DNA from: Arthrobacter sp. Soil736
Lineage (GTDB): Bacteria; Actinomycetota; Actinomycetes; Actinomycetales; Micrococcaceae
Length of the DNA: 64,000 nucleotides
Assembly (NCBI RefSeq): GCF_001428005.1
Contig: NZ_LMSB01000034.1
Location: 314,157-378,156, forward strand
Direction: 5' to 3'
Shown here: positions 33,526 through 41,690 of the stretch, piece after piece
Layout of the letters: every line of letters starts with the position of its first letter
Position numbering within the stretch: the first letter of the stretch is position 1
The notes under the pieces: generated by a model
What the model was told of the DNA's origin: nothing
The model's input: only the letters and a program-made list of their open reading frames with translations
Databases searched by the model: none
Made by a program: the position numbers and the translations under genes

Positions 33526-34860
33526 GTGCCACTCCCCCGAGCCCTGCGTCCGTTTGCCCACCGCGAATACCGGGTGCTGATCGGTGCGCTTGCCGTGTCC
33601 ATCTTCGGTTCGGGCATGTGGGCCGTGGCCATGGTTTACCAGGTCATCCACATCGGCGGCGGCCCGCTTGAACTGTCCCTCGTGGCCACGGCCGGAAGCG
33701 TCGGGCTGGTGGCGTTTGTCCTTGCCGGCGGGATCGCGGCGGACCGTGTTCCGCAGCGCCTGCTGATCATCGCTGTGGAGGGCACCAATCTCGCTGTCAT
33801 CGCCGGCATCAGCGGGCTGGCGATGGCGGGCTGGCTGCAACTCTGGCACCTGGCGGCCGGCGCGTTCGTGCTGGGCGTGGGCGCGGCGTTCTTCTTCCCG
33901 GCGTACTCCGCGATCCTGCCCAGGATCCTGCCTGCGGAGGATCTGCTGGCGGCCAACGGCATGGAGGGGAGCATGCGGCCCATCCTGCAGCAGGCGGCGG
34001 GACCGGCGGTGGCAGGCATCGTCGTGGCCGCGCTGTCGCCGTCCCACGCCGTGACAGGCGTGGCCATGTGCCACCTGCTGGCCTTCATCATCCTGAATTT
34101 CCTCGGCCAGCACGCGCTGGATGCCCCGGCCAACGGCGCCGACCATGGATCACCCGCCGGGCCCGCAGACAGCCACACCGCAGAACCGCCAGCCAGGAAA
34201 TCGTTCTTCCACGACCTTCGCGAGGGAGTCAGCTACACGCTCCGCACGCCGTGGTTGCTCTGGACGCTGCTGTGGGCCTGCATCTCCGTGTTGTTCCTGA
34301 TCGGGCCAATCGAGGTGCTCCTGCCCTTCGTGGTCCGCGACCAGCTGGGCGGGGACGCCAGGATGTTCGGCTTCCTGCTCGCCGTGATGGGAATCGGCAG
34401 TGCCGCAGCCTCGCTCGTCACCGCTTCCTTCAGGCTCCCCCGGCGGTACCTGACCGTGATGATGGTGTCCTGGGGCGCCGGCAGCCTGCCGCTGGCAGCC
34501 GTGGGGATCATTGACAGTTTCTGGATGTTGGCCCTGGCGCTTTTCATTTTCGGCGCCACGGGCAGCGTGGGCATGGTCATCTGGGGGACGCTGCTGCAGC
34601 GGCGAGTGCCCGCGCACCTGCTGGGACGCGTCTCAAGCCTGGACTTCTTTGTGTCGCTGGCCCTCATGCCGGTGTCGATGGCCCTGGCGGGCCCCGCGGC
34701 GGCAGTGCTCCCCATCTCGCTCATCTTCCTGGTGGCCGGAGGCGTCTGCCCCGTCATGGCGGTCGTGGCGATGGCCGTGGCCGGGATGCCCTCGGACGAA
34801 ATCGCCCATCCGCTGGACCGCCGTCCCAGCCTCTCCGCGGACGCCGAAGCCAGCCGGTAG
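33526..34860 (+). CDS. MFS transporter (MFS_3, enterobactin-exporter-like)
   Basis: A 444-residue major facilitator protein with about twelve membrane helices. AHREYRVLIGALAVSIFGSG opens helix 1; LAGGIAADRVPQRLLI is the conserved loop after helix 2; ILPAEDLLAANGMEGSMRPI is typical of the MFS_3/EntS-like exporters. A central cytoplasmic loop is rich in Pro and His. The start is GTG 33526. The substrate is unknown. A perfect hairpin separates it from the convergent GH65 gene. Confidence 0.88.
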   Translation: MPLPRALRPFAHREYRVLIGALAVSIFGSGMWAVAMVYQVIHIGGGPLELSLVATAGSVGLVAFVLAGGIAADRVPQRLLIIAVEGTNLAVIAGISGLAMAGWLQLWHLAAGAFVLGVGAAFFFPAYSAILPRILPAEDLLAANGMEGSMRPILQQAAGPAVAGIVVAALSPSHAVTGVAMCHLLAFIILNFLGQHALDAPANGADHGSPAGPADSHTAEPPARKSFFHDLREGVSYTLRTPWLLWTLLWACISVLFLIGPIEVLLPFVVRDQLGGDARMFGFLLAVMGIGSAAASLVTASFRLPRRYLTVMMVSWGAGSLPLAAVGIIDSFWMLALALFIFGATGSVGMVIWGTLLQRRVPAHLLGRVSSLDFFVSLALMPVSMALAGPAAAVLPISLIFLVAGGVCPVMAVVAMAVAGMPSDEIAHPLDRRPSLSADAEASR

Positions 34861-34880
34861 CTCATCCGCCTCAGCACAAA

Positions 34881-34918
34881 CTGATGGCCGGTTACCCAGA
34901 CGGGTAACCGGCCATCAG
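34881..34918. terminator. Bidirectional hairpin terminator
   Basis: CTGATGGCCGGTTACCC (34881-34897) pairs perfectly with 34902-34918 around a four-base loop, midway between the MFS and GH65 stops. No U-run. Confidence 0.85.
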
Positions 34919-34935
34919 CGGCGTTACGTGAACGG

Positions 34936-37305
34936 CTAGGCGCGGGCGCGCACCACGGGGAGGCTCGCCGTCGGCGGCCCGCTCGGGAAGATCGACGGTT
35001 CAGGAACCTCAACGGGGTCCAACGCCACCCGGACGGGATCGGCGCCGACGGACCAGACTTCGCCCCGAACGTCGACCTCCAGCATTTCGCCGTCGAGGAC
35101 GCTCAGCGTGATGGCGGCCGGATCCAGGTCCACGAGGAGCAGCCGCCCCTGGAGCTTCAGGTGGAAGGATAGGCTGTCCCATTCCTCGGGAAGCCGCGGG
35201 TCGAAGTAGGGCACAGCACCCTGGTCCCGGAGCCCGGCGAAGCCGCAGACCAGCGAGCTCCACACGCCGCCGGTCGAAGCGATGTGCACGCCGTCGATCG
35301 TGTTGCCGTGGGAGTCGTCCAGGTCGATGAACACGGCGTTCGTGAAGTGTTCCAGGGCCGCCTTGCGGTATCCCACTTCGGCGGCCATGATCCCCTGGAC
35401 GCACGCGGACAGCGTTGAGTCGCCGGTGGTGATGGGATCGTAGAAATCGAAGGCGCGGCGCTTCTCCTCGGCGGTGAATTCCTGCCACTGCAGGAACATG
35501 GCCAGCACCGTGTCGGCCTGCTTGAGCACCTGGTGCCGGTAGATCACCAGCGGGTGGAAGTTCAGCAGCAGCGGGTACTTGGAGCGGGGCGTTGTCCAGT
35601 CCCACGGCTCCAGGGTCATGAAGTCGTTATCCTGCGAGTACACCTGGAAGCGCTCATCGAACGGCAGCTGGATCCGGGCCGCGGCGGCTTCCCACAGCTG
35701 CCGCTCGGCGTCGTCGATTTCCGGGTGGTCCAGCGCGGCCGCGGCCCGCAGGTTAAACCGGGCCATGACGTTGGTGTAGAGGTTGTCGTTCACCACGGCC
35801 GTGTACTCATCCGGTCCGGTCACGCCGTGGATGTGGAAGAGTCCGTCCTTGCCGAAGAATCCGAGGGACACCCACATCCGGGCGGTCTCGATGAGCAGGT
35901 CCGCGCCCATGCCGCCGCGGAACTCGGAGTCGCCGCTCGCCCAGACATACCGGTTGGCGGCGAAGGCGATGGCCGCGGCAATGTGGAACTGCGCCGTGCC
36001 GGCTGCGTAGTAGGCACTGGCCTCCAGCCCGTTGATGGTCCGCCAGGGGAACAGCGCGCCGTCCACGCTGAGTTCCTTGGCCCGAATCTTGGCGTCCGGC
36101 AGCATCTCGTGGCGGAATTCCAGGACCTGGCGGGCGCCGGCGGGGTTGGTGTAGGTCAGGTACGGCAGGAGGTAGACCTCCTGGTCCCAGAAGTAGTGCC
36201 CTTCGTAGCCCGAGCCGCTCACGCCCTTGGCGGGGATGCCCGCAACTCCGGCGCGGGCCGTGGCCTGTGCCAGCTGGAAGAGGTTCCAGCGGATGGCCTG
36301 CTGCAGCTCGGGCTGGCCGCCCATCTGGATGTCCGCGGTGGACCAGTAGTCGCGGTAATGGGCTTCGCTTTCGGCAAAGACCTCGCGCACCGGCTTCAGG
36401 CCCGCCTCGGCCGCCTCGGCAGGGTCCAGCCCGGCCTGGGCGTCGGCAGCTCCCGGCACGCCGGCGAGCGCACCCCGGGCCACGGCGTAGCTGACGCTCT
36501 TCTCGAGCCGGAACGGCTCATCCGCGCCAACGGCCAGCACATAGCGGACGCTGCTGTCGTCCTGGTCCACGATCGTGTCGAAGGGCTGGTGCCCCGCGGA
36601 CGTCCAGTGGTCCACGGCAACCCCCACGCGCTGCTTGGATTCCGCCGCCTCCCAGGACAGCCGGAGCGAGCCGTCGCCGCCGTCGATCCTGAGGGGAAGC
36701 AGGACGCGGCCGGCGTGCCGGCCTGCCCGGCGGGGATCATGCGCGGAGTGGTCGTCCACGGGCTGGTCCTGCCGGTTGATCACGGACGAGGTCACGTCCG
36801 CGGAGACGGCGCGGTCCGTGGAAAGCTCCAGGGAAATGCCGAGGCTGCCGCGCGACTCGAACCCTACGGCGCGGCGTTCCACCGTGGTGACCGTGGCACC
36901 TGACCGGCACTGCCACACGATGCGGCACTCGTAGATTCCGGTGGCGAAATCCGTGGACCGGCGGTAGTCCAGCACGTTCGATTCAGCGAGAGTGAGCGTT
37001 TCGCCGTCGACGATCACCGTGAAGTTGTTGGCGTCCGGGATGTAGAGGATCCGCTGCCCGGTGCGGGCGAAGCCGAAGGCATTTTCCGCGTGCTTGATGT
37101 CCCAGATCTCGTGGAATCCGTTGATGAAGCTGCCCGGAAGCTCAGCATCTGCGGCTGCCCAATGGGAGCCTCTGATGCCGAGATGTCCGTTGCCAAGGGC
37201 AAAGAGCGTTTCGAGCGTGCCGGCGTTGCCGGGGGCGTGGCTGGTCTCCACGAGCTTCCAGGGATCGTTGGGGAAGCGGACGCGGTCAGCAGTAATGAGT
37301 GCCAT
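34936..37305 (-). CDS. Glycoside hydrolase family 65 disaccharide phosphorylase
   Basis: A 789-residue GH65 protein. It has the N-terminal beta-sandwich (about 10-270), linker helices, the (alpha/alpha)6 catalytic barrel with GYEGHYFWDQEVYLLPYLTY and the catalytic acid Glu500 in GVTGPDEYT, and the small C-terminal beta-domain. GH65 enzymes split maltose, trehalose or kojibiose with phosphate into glucose and beta-glucose-1-phosphate. The beta-phosphoglucomutase 86 bases upstream fits that product. Which disaccharide is used cannot be decided here. It is the second gene of the pair, probably under the LacI-type operator at 38480. Confidence 0.9.
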   Translation of the reverse strand: MALITADRVRFPNDPWKLVETSHAPGNAGTLETLFALGNGHLGIRGSHWAAADAELPGSFINGFHEIWDIKHAENAFGFARTGQRILYIPDANNFTVIVDGETLTLAESNVLDYRRSTDFATGIYECRIVWQCRSGATVTTVERRAVGFESRGSLGISLELSTDRAVSADVTSSVINRQDQPVDDHSAHDPRRAGRHAGRVLLPLRIDGGDGSLRLSWEAAESKQRVGVAVDHWTSAGHQPFDTIVDQDDSSVRYVLAVGADEPFRLEKSVSYAVARGALAGVPGAADAQAGLDPAEAAEAGLKPVREVFAESEAHYRDYWSTADIQMGGQPELQQAIRWNLFQLAQATARAGVAGIPAKGVSGSGYEGHYFWDQEVYLLPYLTYTNPAGARQVLEFRHEMLPDAKIRAKELSVDGALFPWRTINGLEASAYYAAGTAQFHIAAAIAFAANRYVWASGDSEFRGGMGADLLIETARMWVSLGFFGKDGLFHIHGVTGPDEYTAVVNDNLYTNVMARFNLRAAAALDHPEIDDAERQLWEAAAARIQLPFDERFQVYSQDNDFMTLEPWDWTTPRSKYPLLLNFHPLVIYRHQVLKQADTVLAMFLQWQEFTAEEKRRAFDFYDPITTGDSTLSACVQGIMAAEVGYRKAALEHFTNAVFIDLDDSHGNTIDGVHIASTGGVWSSLVCGFAGLRDQGAVPYFDPRLPEEWDSLSFHLKLQGRLLLVDLDPAAITLSVLDGEMLEVDVRGEVWSVGADPVRVALDPVEVPEPSIFPSGPPTASLPVVRARA

Positions 37306-37391
37306 GAGTGGCGTTCCTTAGGCGGTCGGAGGTGCGGCCAGGGTTGGGGACCTGGCGGGCGGTTCTGCGCTGCTTGGCTAGGACAGTGGGG

Positions 37392-38138
37392 CTAGAGGAG
37401 TTCGTCAAGATCGTTGACCACGAGCGTGGCGCCGGCATCCAGCAGCGTCTGGCGTCCTGCGCCCCGGTCCACGCCGATCACCGAATGGAAGCTGCCGGCG
37501 TTTCCTGCCTGCACGCCGGAAACGGCATCCTCGACGACGACGCACTCTTCGCTGGGCAGGTCCAGGAGCCGGGCGGCATAGTCGTAGGTCGCCGGGCTGG
37601 GCTTGCCGGGAAGGCCTTCGGCAGCGGCCACGACGCCGTCAACAACCACCGCGAAGTGGACGTCCAGCCCGGCTGCGCGCAGCACCGACGGGGCGTTGCG
37701 CGAGGAGGACACGACGGCGACCTTCAGTCCGCGCGCCAGCGCGGCTTCGAGGAAGCGCACCGATCCCGTGTACGGCTCCACGCCGGCACTGACGATGTCG
37801 TTGAAGATCTTGTTTTTCCGGTTGCCGAGGCCCTGAACGGTGGCGTGGTCCGGATTGTCGTCGGTGGGACCCTCGGGAAGCGTGATGCCGCGCGATGTCA
37901 GGAAGTCCCGGACGCCGTCGAACCTCGGCTTGCCGTCAATGTGGTCGAAGTAGTCGCTCTCGCGGTAGCCGGCCTTGCCGGGCTGGGACTCGAGGTAGCC
38001 GTCGAAGAGCTCCTGCCAGGCACGCTCATGGACCACCGCGGTGGGTGTGAGCACGCCGTCAAGGTCGAAGAGGACGGCGGAAGCACCCGTCCAGCTGTTC
38101 GGTGTGCTGACGGGACTGGGGTTGGGAAGATCGGTCAT
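37392..38138 (-). CDS. pgmB: Beta-phosphoglucomutase family HAD hydrolase
   Basis: A 248-residue HAD-superfamily enzyme. FDLDGVLTPTAVVHERAW carries the nucleophile aspartate and the beta-PGM cap signature, VVSSSRNAPSVLRAAGL is motif II, KPSPATYD motif III and VVEDAVSGVQAGNAG motif IV. It isomerises beta-glucose-1-phosphate to glucose-6-phosphate, feeding the GH65 product into glycolysis. The DGVLTP variant is common where the enzyme pairs with GH65. It is the first gene of that pair. Confidence 0.9.
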   Translation of the reverse strand: MTDLPNPSPVSTPNSWTGASAVLFDLDGVLTPTAVVHERAWQELFDGYLESQPGKAGYRESDYFDHIDGKPRFDGVRDFLTSRGITLPEGPTDDNPDHATVQGLGNRKNKIFNDIVSAGVEPYTGSVRFLEAALARGLKVAVVSSSRNAPSVLRAAGLDVHFAVVVDGVVAAAEGLPGKPSPATYDYAARLLDLPSEECVVVEDAVSGVQAGNAGSFHSVIGVDRGAGRQTLLDAGATLVVNDLDELL

Positions 38139-38539
38139 GCCTGGTGCGGTGTCCTTTCGGATTGCGGACAGCAGTGGTTGGGGACCATGCGGAAAGGGTT
38201 GGTCGCCGGTGACCGTGGGAGCTGATTCTGCGGCTCTTGCCGCTAGTGGCGCGGTGCCTCGACCGTTCGCCGGCTCCGATGGGCCAGCCCGGCTTCAGTG
38301 ACGGGCTTTGTGGCGTTCAGGTGGCATACACGCGCGGACGCTCTGAGAAACGTCTCATTCCATAATGACGGGACTGAAGCGTCAGGGCAACATAGGGGGC
38401 ATTCCTTAAAACAGGCATCGCGCAGCCCGGCCCTTTCAAACGCTCTCGTCGTGGGCCGGCGTTCCCGGCCGAAGACGAGTGTAAGCGCTTGCAATTTACC
38501 CGGCAACTGTTTTTACCGCCCCGCGTTTCGCCATTTGGC
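38139..38539. other. 401-base promoter region of pgmB-GH65
   Basis: No convincing gene; an 87-codon frame on the minus strand (38243-38506) has no ribosome-binding site or recognisable product. The region holds the LacI-type operator and GAGAAACGTCTC, a short dyad near 38346. Confidence 0.5.
38480..38493. promoter_or_regulatory. LacI/GalR-type operator
   Basis: TGTAAGCGCTTGCA is a near-perfect dyad around AAGCGCTT, the usual LacI/GalR centre. It lies 342 bases upstream of pgmB and downstream of the hydrolase gene's stop, so pgmB-GH65 is the likely target. No LacI gene is in the window. Confidence 0.7.
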
Positions 38540-39157
38540 TCAGTTCAGGACGTAGTGGCGGAGGAACGCGCCGACGTCCACCATCTCCGCCTTCGACATC
38601 GCATGGCCCATGCCGGGATATGTCCGCGCGGTCAGCCGGGTATGGGCATCCAGCCACTCCGCGGTGTAGGCGGTGGCGTCCTCGTTGATGACCAGATCGG
38701 CCTTGTCCCTGCCCCAGAAAAACGGCGGCGGGACGTCAAAGGATTCGCTGAGCGCCAGCAGATCGTTGTCCAGGACAAAACCGGAAAGCCCGACGACGGC
38801 GGGAAAGCCCCGCGGCCGCAGCCGCAGCAGCGTGCTCGCCATCGCCATGCCCTGCGAATACCCCAGCAGGCTCACGCTGCTGTGCGCCCCTTTGACCGAA
38901 TCGATCCAGGAAAAGACCGAGTTGGCGGCCGCGATGACGTCGGCAAAATCGTTCGCCAGGAAGTAGTCCAGCAGGAACCACCCGTAGCCGTCAGCGACCG
39001 GCATGGGCGCGCGCAGCGCGGCGCACGTGAATTCGGACGGGAGGTGGCCGAACAGATTCACCATCCGGGACTCGTCCGTACCGTAGCCGTGCATCATGAC
39101 CAGCAGCGGCGTGCCGGCGCGCTCATTTTCCGGCTTTGACCAAACGACTGTCTCCAT
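38540..39157 (-). CDS. Alpha/beta hydrolase (phospholipase/carboxylesterase family)
   Basis: A 205-residue serine hydrolase of the carboxylesterase/phospholipase type. LLVMMHGYGTDE forms the oxyanion region, GYSQG (around residue 98-102) carries the nucleophile serine, and GMGHAMS holds the catalytic histidine. No signal peptide, so cytosolic. Family members hydrolyse short acyl esters. The ATG at 39157 is 170 bases from a divergent small membrane-protein gene. Nothing ties it to the phosphorylase genes apart from orientation. Confidence 0.87.
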   Translation of the reverse strand: METVVWSKPENERAGTPLLVMMHGYGTDESRMVNLFGHLPSEFTCAALRAPMPVADGYGWFLLDYFLANDFADVIAAANSVFSWIDSVKGAHSSVSLLGYSQGMAMASTLLRLRPRGFPAVVGLSGFVLDNDLLALSESFDVPPPFFWGRDKADLVINEDATAYTAEWLDAHTRLTARTYPGMGHAMSKAEMVDVGAFLRHYVLN

Positions 39158-39250
39158 CGGAACAGCCTAGCGAGTCAGCACGGATCGATCCCGGGCTGAC
39201 CTGCGCAGATGATTGAAACAGGGGTTACCGCGATGTAGCCTGACGCTTGA

Positions 39251-39262
39251 CAGCATGCTTAG
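39251..39262. promoter_or_regulatory. AT-rich palindrome, family member 4 (weak)
   Basis: CAGCATGCTTAG, preceded by TTGA and followed by CAATTGAC, 66 bases upstream of the DUF6458 start. Only the centre and right half match the set. Confidence 0.35.
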
Positions 39263-39327
39263 CAATTGACGCATGACAGGCCGTACTTACCAAGTTGCGG
39301 GAAGTCCGCGAACGCAAGGAGCAAGCC

Positions 39328-39585
39328 ATGAGAATCGGTTCAGCCATCTTCCTGATCGCCATCGGCGCCATCCTGGCCTGGGCCATCACCCCGGGGCTCA
39401 TCCCGAATGTCGACCAGACGCTGATCGGCTACATCCTCATGGCGGTGGGCGTGATCGGGCTGATCGCCTCCCTCATCCTGGCGTCCCCCGGACGGAGCCG
39501 CCGCATCAGCGAAACGCGCTCGGTAGTGGACCCCAACCCCGGCGAGCGGATCACCCGCAACGAAAGCCGTGACGGCGGACTCTGA
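39328..39585 (+). CDS. DUF6458 family small membrane protein
   Basis: An 85-residue protein with two membrane helices (about 3-20 and 28-50): MRIGSAIFLIAIGAILAWAI and LIGYILMAVGVIGLIASLIL, then a basic hydrophilic tail. It matches the actinobacterial DUF6458 pattern. ATG 39328 has AAGGAG seven bases upstream, preferred to the frame from 39295. Function unknown; small two-helix proteins of this sort are often stress-induced. A good terminator follows. Confidence 0.8.
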   Translation: MRIGSAIFLIAIGAILAWAITPGLIPNVDQTLIGYILMAVGVIGLIASLILASPGRSRRISETRSVVDPNPGERITRNESRDGGL

Positions 39586-39671
39586 CGGCGGACTCCAGGG
39601 TCGCGCAGGAGGAACACCGCGCCGCGGAACGGCCGACCGGCCGGCCGTGGACCCCCAGATCAACACCGGAC

Positions 39672-39707
39672 TGCCGGGCCAGACCTCCGGGTCCGGCCCG
39701 GCATTTT
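39672..39707 (+). terminator. Intrinsic terminator
   Basis: TGCCGGGCCAGACC (39672-39685) pairs with 39690-39703 with one mismatch and is followed by TTTT. It ends the DUF6458 transcript before the fructose operon. Confidence 0.85.
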
Positions 39708-39726
39708 GGTTTCATGTTGTTTTTCA

Positions 39727-39831
39727 TTGACAAACCAACATGAACGAAGATAAAGTCAAGTAATTGCAGATCATGTGACCACAGTCACGGATCAGGCAAT
39801 CTCTGACCGGCAATCACTGCCCAGGCAGTGA
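39727..39831 (+). promoter_or_regulatory. Fructose operon promoter and dyad
   Basis: TTGACA at 39727-39732 and TAAAGT at 39751-39756, 18 bases apart, form a plausible promoter in a locally AT-rich stretch. TCACTGCCCAGGCAGTGA at 39814-39831 is a perfect dyad with a two-base centre, suited to binding of the DeoR-type regulator encoded just downstream. Confidence 0.55.
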
Positions 39832-39883
39832 CGGATCGGTTTGCAGTAGTTACGCAGTGCAGGACTTACGCAATGGAGGGTAT

Positions 39884-40693
39884 GTGTTCGCTGAGGAGCG
39901 TCAGCAGCAGATCGCCGGGCTCGTGGCAGCCAGCGGCCGCGCCAGCGTCACCGATCTCGCCGAGCGCTTCCGGATCACCACCGAAACCGTCCGCCGCGAC
40001 CTTGCCGCCCTCGAATCCGCAGGCACGCTGCGCCGCGTGCATGGCGGGGCGGTCTCCGCTGACCGCTTCAGCACCACCGAGGAAAGCATCCTCGAGCGGA
40101 CCATCCAGCGACAGGCCCAGAAACTCCGCATCGCCGAGGCCGCCCTCAAGTTCCTTCCGCAGGGCCCGTCCGGCAGCATCCTCCTGGACGCCGGCTCCAC
40201 CACCGAGGTCCTGGCGGACCTCCTCGCCCGCCGCAGTGCCGGCGGAACCGGCTCCCAGGGTGCGGACGGCGAAAGGGAACTGGTGGTCATCACGCACGCC
40301 ATTCCCATCGCCGCGAAACTTGCCAGCACACCCGGAATAGCCCTGGAGGTCCTCGGCGGCCGGGTGCGGGGACTCACCCAGGCGGCCGTCGGGCAGGCGA
40401 CCGTGGACGCAGCGCACAAGCTCCGGCCGGACATCGCCTTCGTGGGAACCAACGGCATCCACGCGAGCTTCGGCCTCAGCACTCCCGATCCTGAAGAAGC
40501 CGCCGTCAAGGCTGCCTTCGTCCACTCGGCCCGCCGCATCGTGGTGCTGGCCGACTCGTCCAAGCTGGACGCGGAAACGCTCGTCCAGTTCGCCTCCTTG
40601 AAAGATCTGGACACCGTGATCACTGACCGCAAACCCAGTTCCGAACTAGCGGCCGCCCTCGCCGAGGCCGGCGTCGAGGTGGTGATCGCATGA
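39884..40693 (+). CDS. DeoR-family regulator of the fructose operon
   Basis: A 269-residue DeoR/GlpR-type repressor. The N-terminal helix-turn-helix covers residues 3-58 (VTDLAERFRITTETVRRDLA) and the C-terminal sugar-phosphate-binding domain has SILLDAGSTTEVLADLL, GATVDAA-like and FVGTNGIHASFGLSTPDPEE. Members sense fructose-1-phosphate or similar esters. GTG 39884 with GGAGG upstream is the start. It overlaps fruK by four bases (ATGA), so regulator and enzymes are one operon. Confidence 0.9.
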   Translation: MFAEERQQQIAGLVAASGRASVTDLAERFRITTETVRRDLAALESAGTLRRVHGGAVSADRFSTTEESILERTIQRQAQKLRIAEAALKFLPQGPSGSILLDAGSTTEVLADLLARRSAGGTGSQGADGERELVVITHAIPIAAKLASTPGIALEVLGGRVRGLTQAAVGQATVDAAHKLRPDIAFVGTNGIHASFGLSTPDPEEAAVKAAFVHSARRIVVLADSSKLDAETLVQFASLKDLDTVITDRKPSSELAAALAEAGVEVVIA

Positions 40694-41688
40694 TTGTCAC
40701 CCTCACCGCAAATCCCAGCCTTGACCGGACGGTGGCGCTGCCTGGCCCCCTTGAACGCGGCGAGGTGCAGCGCGCAGTCTCCGTCCGCCAGGAACCCGGC
40801 GGCAAAGGCGTCAATGTCTCCCGCGCCCTCGTGGCGTCCGGGCTGGAGACCCTGGCTGTACTTCCGGGCGGAGAGTCAGATCCCGTCCTTGCGGGCCTGC
40901 GGGATGCCAAGGTGCCTTTCGCGGCGCTGCCCATCCATGAGCCGCTGCGCACCAATGTGGCGCTCACCGAGCCCGGGGGCGTCACCACCAAGATCAACGA
41001 GCCTGGACCGGTCCTCAGCGAAGAGGCGCAGGAGGCTCTCATCGACCTCCTCCTGGAGCGCTCGCAAGGCGCCAGCTGGGTGGTCCTCGCAGGTTCCCTG
41101 CCGCCCGGGGTTCCGGCCGATTTCTACGCCACCGTCACGCGGAGGCTCCGCTCCCCCGGCTCCGGCACCAGCGTTCCGCAAATCGCCGTCGATTCCTCCG
41201 GGGCCCCGCTCGCCGCGGCGATCGCGGGCGAAGCGTCAGGAACAGTGTCCGGGAAACCGGATCTGCTCAAACCCAATGCCGAGGAGCTTGCGGAACTCGC
41301 CGCCGCAGCAGGTTTCGCCTCGGTGAGCACGGCTGAGGAACTCGAAGCGGATCCGGAGGCCGCCGCGGCGGCCGCTGCCGCCGTCGTGCGTTCCGGTGTG
41401 GGGGCCGTGTTGGCAACGCTCGGTTCGAAGGGCGCTGTCCTTGTAACGGCCGACGGCGCGTGGCTGGCCACGCATCCGCCGGTCACCGCGGTCAGCACGG
41501 TCGGCGCGGGCGATTCGTCGCTGGCCGGATATCTGCTCGCCGCCAGCCAGGGCGCCGCCCCGGCTGACTGCCTCCGTCAAGCTGTGGCCCATGGTGCCGC
41601 AGCCGCTTCCCTGCCGGGCTCCACAGTCCCGGCAGTCCACCAAACCACCCCCGAAGCCGTTACCATCACGGCCCTCCGGAAGGATTGA
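40690..41688 (+). CDS. fruK: 1-phosphofructokinase
   Basis: A 332-residue PfkB-family kinase: MIVTLTANPSLDRTVALPGP at the start, GGKGVNVSRAL for substrate binding, KPNAEELAELA and VSTVGAGDSSLAGYL, where the aspartate of GAGDS is the catalytic base. It phosphorylates fructose-1-phosphate made by the PTS to fructose-1,6-bisphosphate. An alanine run (DPEAAAAAAAAVVRSG) lies near residue 225-240. It is translationally coupled to the regulator and two bases upstream of the PTS gene. Confidence 0.93.
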   Translation: MIVTLTANPSLDRTVALPGPLERGEVQRAVSVRQEPGGKGVNVSRALVASGLETLAVLPGGESDPVLAGLRDAKVPFAALPIHEPLRTNVALTEPGGVTTKINEPGPVLSEEAQEALIDLLLERSQGASWVVLAGSLPPGVPADFYATVTRRLRSPGSGTSVPQIAVDSSGAPLAAAIAGEASGTVSGKPDLLKPNAEELAELAAAAGFASVSTAEELEADPEAAAAAAAAVVRSGVGAVLATLGSKGAVLVTADGAWLATHPPVTAVSTVGAGDSSLAGYLLAASQGAAPADCLRQAVAHGAAAASLPGSTVPAVHQTTPEAVTITALRKD

Positions 41689-41690
41689 CA

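Noticed and set aside
38243..38506. 87-codon minus-strand frame in the pgmB promoter region
   Set aside because: No ribosome-binding site, no recognisable product, and it covers the LacI-type operator.
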